Shown piece after piece: positions 26,524-33,908 of a stretch of DNA of 64,000 nt; position 1 is the stretch's first letter, and the number at the start of each line of letters is the position of its first letter. The translations under genes were made by a program, and so were the position numbers. Location of the stretch: positions 496,001-560,000 of the forward strand of contig JAXLYX010000006.1 in assembly GCA_046351215.1 (NCBI GenBank), in the 5' to 3' direction. Source of the stretch: JAXLYX01 sp046351215 (GTDB lineage: Bacteria; Myxococcota_A; Polyangia; Polyangiales; Houyiibacteriaceae). The notes beneath the pieces were generated by a model that did not search any database, was not told the origin of the DNA, and saw only the letters and a program-made list of their open reading frames with translations.

Positions 26524-27673
26524 TCCCACTCCCGAAGCGCTCGAGGGCCTGCGCCGCAAGCTCGACGAGATCGACCGCCACCTCGTCGAGACCCTCGGGG
26601 AGCGCCACGGCGTCGTCGCCGACGTGGCGCGTCTCAAGTCGGCCGGCACGACGACCATCCGCGATCCGGAGCGCGAGCGCGCGATCCTCGAGCGCATCGG
26701 CCAGCTCGGGGCCGCGAGCGGGCTCGAGCCCGGCTACGTCAAGCGGCTCTACCGGCTGATCCTCGACGAGTCGGTGCGCGTGCAGCAGGAGATGCTCGGT
26801 CGCGCTTCCTCGTCGACCGAGGGGCGCCTCGTCGTCGGCTACCAAGGAGGCGAGGGCGCCTTCAGCCACATGGCCGCGATGGCCCACTTCCAGGGGCGCG
26901 CGAGCGAGCTCGTCTTCGTCGGCTATCCGAGCTTCCCCGCGATGCTCGAGGCCGTGCGCACGGGCGAGATCCGCTACGCGGTCCTGCCGATCGAGAATTC
27001 GATCGCGGGCTCGATCAACGAGAACTACGACCTCCTCGCCCGGATGGACCTGCACCTCGTCGGCGAGCAGGTGCAGCGCATCGAGCACTGCCTCATCGGT
27101 CTCGCCGAGGTGCCGCTGCACCAGATCCGCCGGGTCTACTCGCATCCGGTCGCGCTCGCGCAGTGCACGGCCTTCCTCGCCACGCTCGAGAACTGCCACG
27201 TCGAGGCCTACCAGGACACGGCCCTCTCGGTCGCGAAGATCAAGGAGGACCAGGACCTCTCGCAGGCCGCGATCGCGAGCGAGGAGGCGGCCCGCATCCA
27301 CGGTCTGCCGGTGCTCCGTCGGGACATCGCGAACAACCGCGAGAACTACACGCGCATGGTGATCGTCGCGCGCGAGCCGGTGGCCGTCGATCCCCGCGTC
27401 CCGTGCAAGACGTCGGTCGTGCTCTCGCTCGCGCACGAGCAGGGCGCCCTGTCGCGCTCGATCCACGGGCTCGCGAGCCGGGGCCTGAACCTCACGAAGC
27501 TCGAGTCGCGCCCGATCCCGGGGCGGCCCTTCGAATACCTCTTCTACGTGGATTTCGAGGGCAACGTCGCGACGTCGGACGTGAAGGGAGCGCTCGAGGA
27601 GCTCGGGCGGCACACGCAGTCGGTTCGCGTCCTCGGGACCTATCCGTCGCACACGCCCCAGCGCGAGGCGTAG
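26516..27673 (+). CDS. pheA: Bifunctional chorismate mutase-prephenate dehydratase
   Basis: A 385-residue P-protein of phenylalanine synthesis. Residues 1-90 form an AroQ chorismate mutase with the catalytic set R..R..K..RDPERE visible. Prephenate dehydratase spans about 103-285, opening YQGGEGAFSHMAA and including ENSIAGSINENYDLL and NYTRM (the NxTR catalytic motif). The ACT domain (about 295-385) keeps GALS and ESRP, the phenylalanine-binding motifs, so feedback inhibition is likely. It starts GTG at 26516 inside the yajQ end. No terminator is visible in the 29 bases before the convergent gene. Confidence 0.96.
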   Translation: MTDPTPEALEGLRRKLDEIDRHLVETLGERHGVVADVARLKSAGTTTIRDPERERAILERIGQLGAASGLEPGYVKRLYRLILDESVRVQQEMLGRASSSTEGRLVVGYQGGEGAFSHMAAMAHFQGRASELVFVGYPSFPAMLEAVRTGEIRYAVLPIENSIAGSINENYDLLARMDLHLVGEQVQRIEHCLIGLAEVPLHQIRRVYSHPVALAQCTAFLATLENCHVEAYQDTALSVAKIKEDQDLSQAAIASEEAARIHGLPVLRRDIANNRENYTRMVIVAREPVAVDPRVPCKTSVVLSLAHEQGALSRSIHGLASRGLNLTKLESRPIPGRPFEYLFYVDFEGNVATSDVKGALEELGRHTQSVRVLGTYPSHTPQREA

Positions 27674-27702
27674 GGCGCTCCGCCGGCGGGCCCCGCTCCG
27701 CC

Positions 27703-30063
27703 TCAGGGATGGAGGCTCTTGTTCACGAGGGCCTCGGCGTCCGAGGGCCGCCCCAGCAGGCGATAGCAGACCGCCAGCGTGTGGAGAGCGGCCGATTCGC
27801 CCGGGAGATCGTGCGCGGCGCGTGCGGTCGAGAGGGCGGCGAGGGAGCCGCGCACGGCGCCGTGCAGATCGCCGTCGTGGATCCGGAGCCAGCTCGCGGC
27901 GAGCTCGTCGCGCGCCCGCTCGTCGCGCGCCCGGTCGTGGTCGGCATCCCGCGACTGGGCCCGCGCCTTCGCGAGCGCCGAGGCGGCCGCCTCGCGATCC
28001 CCACGGCAGAGGGCGGCGATCGCGCGGATCCGATCGGCCGCGGCGAGGGATCCTCCTTCGGCGATCGCGAGGTCGATGCAGCGCTCGACGCGCTCGAAGT
28101 CCCGTGAGAGGAGGGCCTGCACGGCGCTCTGGGCGACCGTGAGGAGCGGGATCGAGCGCGAGGTCGGCTCCGAGGGAATCGGCGTCGATCCCGGGTCGGT
28201 GTCGATGCGCGTGGCCTCGGCCGACTGCGTCTCGGTGACGACCGCCCGCATGATCTTGGCGGAGACGTCGCGGACGTCGGGCGTCGGATGCGCCTGGACC
28301 GCGGCGGCCGCGAGACGCACGGCGCTGCGGCCGTGGTGCACGTTCGCCGCCATCATGCTCGCCTCGAGCAGGAGCCGCGCGCCTTCCTCGGTGTGGCCGC
28401 CCTCGGCGAGGAAGTGACCGAGCGTCGCCTGGCCGAACGAGCCGCTCTGCGCGGAGGAGACGGAGAAAGCCTCGGCGAGGAAGCGGTGGATCTCGGCGAA
28501 GCGCGCGGGCGGCATGCGCTTCAGGACCTCGGTGCGGAGGGGCTCGTTCGCGAGCGCGAGCTCGTCCCCGCTGGCGAGGAACTTCTCGCTCGCGAGGCGA
28601 TCGATCGCGGACCGCAGCTCGCGCTCGTTCAGCTGATCGAGCGCCGCGATCCGGACGAGCAGGGCGTCCTCGATGGCCGCGGGGGCCGCGGCGAGCAGCT
28701 CGAGCACCCGCATCGGCTCGGGCTCGAGCGAGGCGATGCGCTCGCCGAGGATCTCCTCGAGCGGGAGCGATTTGACGCTCGTCCGGGGCGTGGTCCGCCA
28801 CACGAAGGCGCGCCCGTGCACCACGAGATCGCCCGAGGCGACCAGGCTCCGCGCGATCTCGACGATCGTGAGCGGGGTCTCCCCCGCGAGCGAGACGAGG
28901 CGTCGGGTGACGTCGGGGCCCGTCCGGGAGCCGAGGACGTGCTCGGCGACGGTCTTCGCGTCCTCGGGACGCAGCTTCGGAGCGGTCACCTCGCGGAGGG
29001 TCGGGCAACGGGCGAGGGACGTCGGAAGGCGCGTGTCGCCGAAGGAGCGCACGACCACGAGGACCGAGGTCGTGATGCGGCTCGCGAGCTGGGCCACGAG
29101 CTCGAGCGTGCTCACGTCGTTGGCGTGGAGGGGCTCGAGCACGAGCCAGGGCTTGGCCGTCTTCCGGCCACGGGCCGTGAGGAGGTCGGTCATCGCGTCG
29201 ACGACGGCCGGGAGCGGCACGGGCGTGCCCCGCGCGACGTTGGCGAGGTCGAAGCGGGCCGAGGCGGGGAGGTCGCCGAGCGCGGACTCGAGGCGCTCGG
29301 GCGAGCCGAAGAACCGCTTGAGCCCGAGGCGCAGGCTGCCGAGGGGCTCGACCCCGCCGGGCGTTCCCGGGAGCCGGAGCACGAGGCGCGGGCCGACCTC
29401 GCGCTCGAGCCCGCGCAGGTACCGCCGGATGCCCGCGCCCGAGGGGCCACGGACGACGACGAGGTTCGGGCCTTCCGTGACCGCGAGGTCCCGGAGCCGG
29501 AGGACCTCCTCGAGATGGGGCAGGACCGGGGGCTCGCGGACGAGGCTCAGCGACGCGCGGCATTCCGAGAGGCGCGGATGCGCCCGATCGATCGCGTGCC
29601 CCCGCACGGACGCCTCGCCGCTGCCCACCGACCGCTGGAAGAGGTAGTCGGGCGAGGCGAGGTCGCGCGCCGCGGCGTCGAACACGAATTCGCCGACGCG
29701 CGCGCGGTTCGCGAGGAGCTGGGCGCGGTCGAGGGCCGCACCGATGTGCATCGGCGCCCCCGCGCCGAGGGGGAGCGCCTCGACCTCGCCCACCGCGGCC
29801 GCCAGCGCGACGCGCGGCGCCTGCGAGGGATCGGAGGCGCGCTCGGATTCCTGCAGCAGCGCGAGCCCGAGCTCGATCGCGTCGTGCGCCTCGGCCGGAT
29901 CGAAGGTCGCGGCGACCGCGCCGCCCAGGCTCCCGGCGACCACGCCTCCGGCCGCGTGGAGGCGGGCGCTGACGGTCCTGACCCACGAGGCCTCGACCTG
30001 GGGGTCGAGGTCTTCCTCGCGGACCGACGGCACCACGCGATGCCAGAGGACCAGTCGCTCCAT
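27703..30063 (-). CDS. Cyclase-like / STAND-like protein with degenerate nucleotide sites
   Basis: A 786-residue protein. Residues 1-150 resemble a class III cyclase homology domain (FDPAEAHDAIELGLALL, AGAPMHIGAALDRAQLLANRAR) without recognisable metal-binding aspartates. From about 180 a STAND-type ATPase follows: VVVRGPSGAGIRRYLRGL is at the Walker A position but the lysine is isoleucine, and WLVLEPLHANDVSTLEL replaces the usual LLLDDLQWAD Walker B. The C-terminal third is TPR-like (ALHTLAVCYRLLGRPSDAEA). Nucleotide hydrolysis is therefore doubtful. It follows pspA by 22 bases on the same strand, so envelope stress may be its context. Cytoplasmic, no membrane segments. Confidence 0.8.
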   Translation of the reverse strand: MERLVLWHRVVPSVREEDLDPQVEASWVRTVSARLHAAGGVVAGSLGGAVAATFDPAEAHDAIELGLALLQESERASDPSQAPRVALAAAVGEVEALPLGAGAPMHIGAALDRAQLLANRARVGEFVFDAAARDLASPDYLFQRSVGSGEASVRGHAIDRAHPRLSECRASLSLVREPPVLPHLEEVLRLRDLAVTEGPNLVVVRGPSGAGIRRYLRGLEREVGPRLVLRLPGTPGGVEPLGSLRLGLKRFFGSPERLESALGDLPASARFDLANVARGTPVPLPAVVDAMTDLLTARGRKTAKPWLVLEPLHANDVSTLELVAQLASRITTSVLVVVRSFGDTRLPTSLARCPTLREVTAPKLRPEDAKTVAEHVLGSRTGPDVTRRLVSLAGETPLTIVEIARSLVASGDLVVHGRAFVWRTTPRTSVKSLPLEEILGERIASLEPEPMRVLELLAAAPAAIEDALLVRIAALDQLNERELRSAIDRLASEKFLASGDELALANEPLRTEVLKRMPPARFAEIHRFLAEAFSVSSAQSGSFGQATLGHFLAEGGHTEEGARLLLEASMMAANVHHGRSAVRLAAAAVQAHPTPDVRDVSAKIMRAVVTETQSAEATRIDTDPGSTPIPSEPTSRSIPLLTVAQSAVQALLSRDFERVERCIDLAIAEGGSLAAADRIRAIAALCRGDREAAASALAKARAQSRDADHDRARDERARDELAASWLRIHDGDLHGAVRGSLAALSTARAAHDLPGESAALHTLAVCYRLLGRPSDAEALVNKSLHP

Positions 30064-30085
30064 TCCTTCCCCGCCGCCCTCCCGC

Positions 30086-30760
30086 TCAGCTCCCGAGCCG
30101 CTTCTTCAGGGCCGAGAGCTCGTCCTCCACCGCGTCGTCGCCGCGGGTCTTCTCGAGCGACCGGAGCTGCGCGTCCACCTCGGCGCGCTTGGGATCGTCG
30201 AGCACCCCGTGGACCTCGACCTCCGCCTCGAGCTGATCGATACGGCCGGTCATGCGCTCGAGCTCGTCGAACGCGCTGCCTCCGAACCGCTCGCTCCCGG
30301 GCGTGCCGCTCGGCGCCTCGCGGGCCTTGCGGACCTGTGCCGCGAGGCTCGACTGACGCGCCTCGAGGTCGCGGATCTTCTGCTCGACCTTGTCGAGCGT
30401 CGCCTGCATCTGGTCGGCGGCGGTGGCGGCCATGGCGGCCTGCCTCCCGGCCTCCTCGGCGTCCTTCTTGGTCTTGGCCTTCCGCTTCAGGGCCTCGCGG
30501 GCGAGGCTCTCGTCGCCGGAGCGCAGGGCGAGGACGGCCTTCTCCTCCCAGGAGGCGAGCTCGGTCTCGAGCTCGAGCTTCTTCTTCTCGAGCCTCTTCG
30601 AGGTCCCGAGCGTCGAGACGAGCTCCTGCCGGGCGCGTTTGACCTCCTCCTTCATGTCGAGGACGGTCTGATGGATCATCTTTTCCGGATCCTCCGCGCG
30701 GTCGACGAGCGCGTTGAGGTTCGAACGGATCACGGTGTTCAGACGACTGAAGATGCCCAT
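30086..30760 (-). CDS. pspA: PspA/IM30 family membrane-stress protein
   Basis: A 224-residue, almost entirely coiled-coil protein beginning MGIFSRLNTVIRSNLNALVD, the amphipathic helix of the PspA/IM30 (ESCRT-III-like) family, followed by the conserved AEDPEKMIHQTVLDM. It polymerises on damaged inner membranes. Length is normal. It is the first gene of a two-gene unit with the cyclase/STAND-like protein. No sigma-54 site or pspF-type activator is visible, so control differs from the enterobacterial psp operon. ATG 30760 has GGAG upstream. Confidence 0.93.
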   Translation of the reverse strand: MGIFSRLNTVIRSNLNALVDRAEDPEKMIHQTVLDMKEEVKRARQELVSTLGTSKRLEKKKLELETELASWEEKAVLALRSGDESLAREALKRKAKTKKDAEEAGRQAAMAATAADQMQATLDKVEQKIRDLEARQSSLAAQVRKAREAPSGTPGSERFGGSAFDELERMTGRIDQLEAEVEVHGVLDDPKRAEVDAQLRSLEKTRGDDAVEDELSALKKRLGS

Positions 30761-30851
30761 GGACTCCCCCGCGGAGGGCTGTAGGGAATGGTTCCACGAC
30801 CCCGACCCCCCTGTAAAGCGCGGCGGCGGCGTAGCGGTCCGCCCCCACTCG

Positions 30852-30860
30852 TGATACCCG
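30852..30860 (+). promoter_or_regulatory. Extended -10 element, leaderless-type spacing
   Basis: TGATACCCG. Seven bases separate it from the ATG at 30868 with no ribosome binding site between, so the mRNA should begin at or next to the start codon. Confidence 0.45.
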
Positions 30861-30867
30861 TCGGGCC

Positions 30868-31827
30868 ATGATCGAGGGCTCGACCATCGTGATCACCGGG
30901 GGTGCCGGCTTCATCGGCACCGCGCTCACCCGCGTGCTCGCCGACAAGAACCGCATCCGCATCGTGGACATCCTCCGCCGCAACGCGCTCGGCGAGGCTG
31001 GTCTCGACACCCATCCGAACGTCGAGCTCGTGAAGGCCGACGTCCGGGATGCGACGGCCATGAAGGAGGCCATCGCGGGGGCGGACTACGTCGTGCACAT
31101 GGCCTCCATCGCCGGCGTCGACACGGTGCTCAAGAACCCGGTCCTCACCATGGAGATCTCGCTCGAGGGCACGTCGAACGTGCTGCGGGCGGTCCGCGAC
31201 GCGGGCGGCGTGAAGCGCTTCGTCGACTTCTCCACGAGCGAGGTCTTCGGCCGCTATGCCTTCCGGGTCCAGGAGGCGGACGTGACGAGCCTCGGCGCGG
31301 TCGGCGAGGCCCGTTGGACGTATGCGGTCTCGAAGCTCGCGACCGAGCACCTCGCGCACTGCTACTACAAGCAATACGGGCTCCCGGCCTGCTCCATCCG
31401 CCCGTTCAACATCTACGGTCCGGGTCAGGTCGGCGAGGGCGCGGTCCACGCCTTCGTCGTGCGCGCGCTGCGCGGCGAGCCGATCCAGATCCACAACGAG
31501 GGCGATCAGATCCGGTCGTGGTGTTACATCGACGACATCGTCGACGGCATCGTGGCCACCCTCGAGCGCGACGAAGCCGTCGGCGAGAGCTTCAACATCG
31601 GGAACCCGCGGAGCACCGTCACGATCTACCAGCTCGCGCGGATGATCGTGCAGCTCGCCGGTTCGAGCTCGGAGATCCGCTTCGTGCCGTGGGACTTCCC
31701 CGACGTCGACCTCCGCATCCCGGACGTGAAGAAGGCGGAGCGCCTCCTCGGGTTCCGCGCCAAGGTGGATCTCGAGGACGGGCTCGCCCGCACCCTCGAT
31801 TGGTACCGGAAGAAGCTCGGCGTCTAG
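30868..31827 (+). CDS. NAD-dependent epimerase/dehydratase (nucleotide-sugar type)
   Basis: A 319-residue extended SDR enzyme. The NAD site GGAGFIG is at residues 11-17. The catalytic set is DFSTSEVFG (Ser/Thr 122-124) and Y-x3-K in WTYAVSKLA (Tyr 152, Lys 156). RPFNIYGPGQ and SWCYIDDIVDGI are typical of UDP-glucuronate decarboxylase, UDP-glucose 4-epimerase and dTDP-glucose dehydratase relatives, so the substrate is a nucleotide sugar, but which one is not clear. No glycosyltransferases are nearby. Predicted to be translated from a leaderless mRNA. Confidence 0.88.
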   Translation: MIEGSTIVITGGAGFIGTALTRVLADKNRIRIVDILRRNALGEAGLDTHPNVELVKADVRDATAMKEAIAGADYVVHMASIAGVDTVLKNPVLTMEISLEGTSNVLRAVRDAGGVKRFVDFSTSEVFGRYAFRVQEADVTSLGAVGEARWTYAVSKLATEHLAHCYYKQYGLPACSIRPFNIYGPGQVGEGAVHAFVVRALRGEPIQIHNEGDQIRSWCYIDDIVDGIVATLERDEAVGESFNIGNPRSTVTIYQLARMIVQLAGSSSEIRFVPWDFPDVDLRIPDVKKAERLLGFRAKVDLEDGLARTLDWYRKKLGV

Positions 31828-31840
31828 CGTCGCGCGCGGC

Positions 31841-31869
31841 TTGACCCCGGGGTCCCAGGACGGCAGCAT
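31841..31869 (+). promoter_or_regulatory. Promoter with leaderless-type spacing
   Basis: TTGACC at 31841-31846, 17 bases, then CAGCAT at 31864-31869. Only six bases follow before the GTG start at 31876, so transcription should start at the start codon itself. Confidence 0.4.
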
Positions 31870-31875
31870 CGCTCC

Positions 31876-33012
31876 GTGGGTCAGCGGCGTGAATTCTCCC
31901 TCGAGGCAGTGCGCGCGGACGGTTGGTTCGAGCGCGTCGGCGAGGGCAATCCGCATTTCGACCAGCTCTGCTCGCTCGTCGGCGAACGGCCGCTCGCCTT
32001 CTCGATCATCGCAGGCGTCCAGATCACGTCGGTGATGGTCGATCGTCGGACCCCCGACGCGAGCCTCGTCGACTTCGTCGTCGGGGACGATCCGACGGAG
32101 CACCAGATGCCCCTCGGCGAGTTCCGGAGGAGGGTCACCCTGGCGCTGCTCGGCGAGGAATCGCCCCGGATCCCGCTCTCCGAAGAGCCGGACACCGCCG
32201 AGCTCCAATCGTTCCTCGGTCCTCGGGTCGTGCTGCTCGCGCCGCTCTTCGGCCTGCGGCTCGATCACCTGCTCGTCGAGGACGAGCGACATGCGACGGT
32301 GATCGTCGGCGTCGGGTCGACGAAGCAGTCGATCGCCCTCGATTCGCTCGTCGATCTGCTCGAATCGCGGCTCCGGCGGGAGCTCGACCACAGCGGTGGG
32401 CAGGGCTCGGCGATCGATCTCGCCAAGCTCGACGAAGCCGAGGCCCTGTCCGTCGCCGGCGATTGGGACGCCACCATCGAGATCCTCGGCTCGTGGGCGA
32501 GCCCTCTCTCGGTCCTGCTCCGCACGGCCGAGGGCGCCCGTCTCGCTCCGGAGGTCCGCGGCCGCCTCGCGCGGGCCATGGGCCTGCTCGGCACGGCCTA
32601 CGCGCGGAAGGCCAAGTACGAATACGCCGAGGAGGTGATGCGCCTCGGCATCCAATGGGGCCAGGACGGTCCGGCGTCGGGCGACATCTTCCGGCGCCTC
32701 GGCGAGACCGCGCTCGGCCGCGGCCGCGAGGGCGAGGCCATCGGCTTCCTGCGCCGCGCGCTCGCGCTCGGCGTGCCTCCGCGCGAGGTGCTGCCGTCGC
32801 TGGCGGAGGCCTTCGCCTCGCGAGGTCGCTGGGTCGCGGCGATGGTCACGGCCGACGAAGCCGTCGGAGCGGGTGTGAGCGAGGACGCGATGCGTCCGGT
32901 GCGCGAGAAGGCGACGGCCGCGCTCGGGGAGGCCCTCCGCCTCTTCCGGGAGCGGGTGCCGATGACCCGCGCGGCGGCGCCGACGTTGCGTCCTCCACCG
33001 AGAACGGAGTGA
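31876..33012 (+). CDS. TPR-containing protein of unknown function
   Basis: A 378-residue cytoplasmic-looking protein starting GTG at 31876. Residues 1-185 contain FSLEAVRADGWFERVGEGNP, a strand region SIIAGVQITSVMVDRR and LLDHLLVE-like segments, a domain I do not recognise. Residues 190-360 are TPR-like helices (LGTAYARKAKYEYAEEVMRL, AIGFLRRALALGVPPREVLP). The C-terminus is Pro/Arg-rich. It lies four bases before the SDR gene, so the two are probably co-transcribed. Confidence 0.7.
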   Translation: MGQRREFSLEAVRADGWFERVGEGNPHFDQLCSLVGERPLAFSIIAGVQITSVMVDRRTPDASLVDFVVGDDPTEHQMPLGEFRRRVTLALLGEESPRIPLSEEPDTAELQSFLGPRVVLLAPLFGLRLDHLLVEDERHATVIVGVGSTKQSIALDSLVDLLESRLRRELDHSGGQGSAIDLAKLDEAEALSVAGDWDATIEILGSWASPLSVLLRTAEGARLAPEVRGRLARAMGLLGTAYARKAKYEYAEEVMRLGIQWGQDGPASGDIFRRLGETALGRGREGEAIGFLRRALALGVPPREVLPSLAEAFASRGRWVAAMVTADEAVGAGVSEDAMRPVREKATAALGEALRLFRERVPMTRAAAPTLRPPPRTE

Positions 33013-33016
33013 GAGG

Positions 33017-33766
33017 ATGAACCTCGCGGACCTGAAGATCATCGTGACGGGCGGCGCCCAGGGCATCGGCGAGCACTTCGCCAAGCGGCTGCTCGAGGCC
33101 GGGGCGCAGGTCGCCGTCGGCGACGTGAAGGAAGAGCAGCTCGCGGCGCTGCCGGCGGGCATCCATCGACGCCGTCTCGACGTCTCGAGCGACGCGGACA
33201 TCGCGGCCTTCGTGACGTGGGCGCGCGAGTCGATGGGCGGGCTGAACGGCCTCGTGAACAACGCCGGCATCCTCCGCGACGGGCTGCTCGTGAAGAAGGA
33301 CCGCGAGTCCGGACAGGTGATCCGCCTCTCCCGCTCGGACTGGGACACGGTGATCGCCGTGAACCTCACGGGGGCCACCATCATGGTCCAGGAGGTGGTC
33401 GCCCAGATGGTCGAGCACGGCCAGCGTCCCGGCGTGATCGTGAACATGTCGTCGATCGCCCGGCACGGGAACCGCGGACAGTCGAACTACACGGCGGCGA
33501 AGGCGGCGCTGGCCGCCAACACCACGACCTGGGCGAAGGAATTCGCGGCGTACGGCATAAGGTGCGGGGCCATCGCGCCCGGGATGATCGAGACGCCGAT
33601 GACGCGGGGCATGAACCCGAAGGCACGCGACGCGCTCGTGGCGGCCATCCCCGTCGGCCGGATCGGCCAACCCGAGGACATGTGGCTCGCGCTCCGCTTC
33701 ATCCTCGAGTGCGACTATTTCAACGGCCGGACCATCGACGTCGACGGCGGGCTCGGGATGGGCTGA
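33017..33766 (+). CDS. Short-chain dehydrogenase/reductase (FabG-like)
   Basis: A 249-residue classical SDR. The cofactor motif GGAQGIG is at residues 12-18, NNAG at 81-84 and the catalytic Ser 145, Tyr 158 and Lys 162 are in MSSIARHGNRGQSNYTAAK. The C-terminus IDVDGGLGMG is like FabG and acetoacetyl-CoA reductases, so a 3-oxoacyl-thioester reductase is the best guess. GAGAGG lies just before ATG 33017. It is the second gene after the TPR protein and is followed by a terminator. Confidence 0.88.
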   Translation: MNLADLKIIVTGGAQGIGEHFAKRLLEAGAQVAVGDVKEEQLAALPAGIHRRRLDVSSDADIAAFVTWARESMGGLNGLVNNAGILRDGLLVKKDRESGQVIRLSRSDWDTVIAVNLTGATIMVQEVVAQMVEHGQRPGVIVNMSSIARHGNRGQSNYTAAKAALAANTTTWAKEFAAYGIRCGAIAPGMIETPMTRGMNPKARDALVAAIPVGRIGQPEDMWLALRFILECDYFNGRTIDVDGGLGMG

Positions 33767-33798
33767 ACGTCTCTTCCCCTGGGTCGGTGTGTGCGAGT

Positions 33799-33834
33799 GT
33801 CGGGCGTCTCCGGAAGGGGGCGCCCGACTTCGTT
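33799..33834 (+). terminator. Probable terminator after the SDR gene
   Basis: An 8-bp stem, GTCGGGCG (33799-33806) with CGCCCGAC (33821-33828), is followed by TTCGTT, a weak T tract on the plus strand. Confidence 0.6.
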
Positions 33835-33875
33835 CCGTCACCCGAAACCAACTCTCGAATTCCCGTCCGCGACGT

Positions 33876-33884
33876 TGGTATCCT
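33876..33884 (+). promoter_or_regulatory. Extended -10 element of giant TPR gene 3
   Basis: TGGTATCCT. It lies 24 bases before ATG 33909, leaving a leader of about 18 bases that contains GAGG at 33901-33904. Confidence 0.45.
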
Positions 33885-33908
33885 CGCAGGCCCAACTCCC
33901 GAGGATCC

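Noticed and set aside
30761..30867. Sigma-54 promoter for pspA, as in enterobacteria
   Set aside because: No TGGCAC-N5-TTGCA pattern is present and no pspF-type activator gene is nearby.
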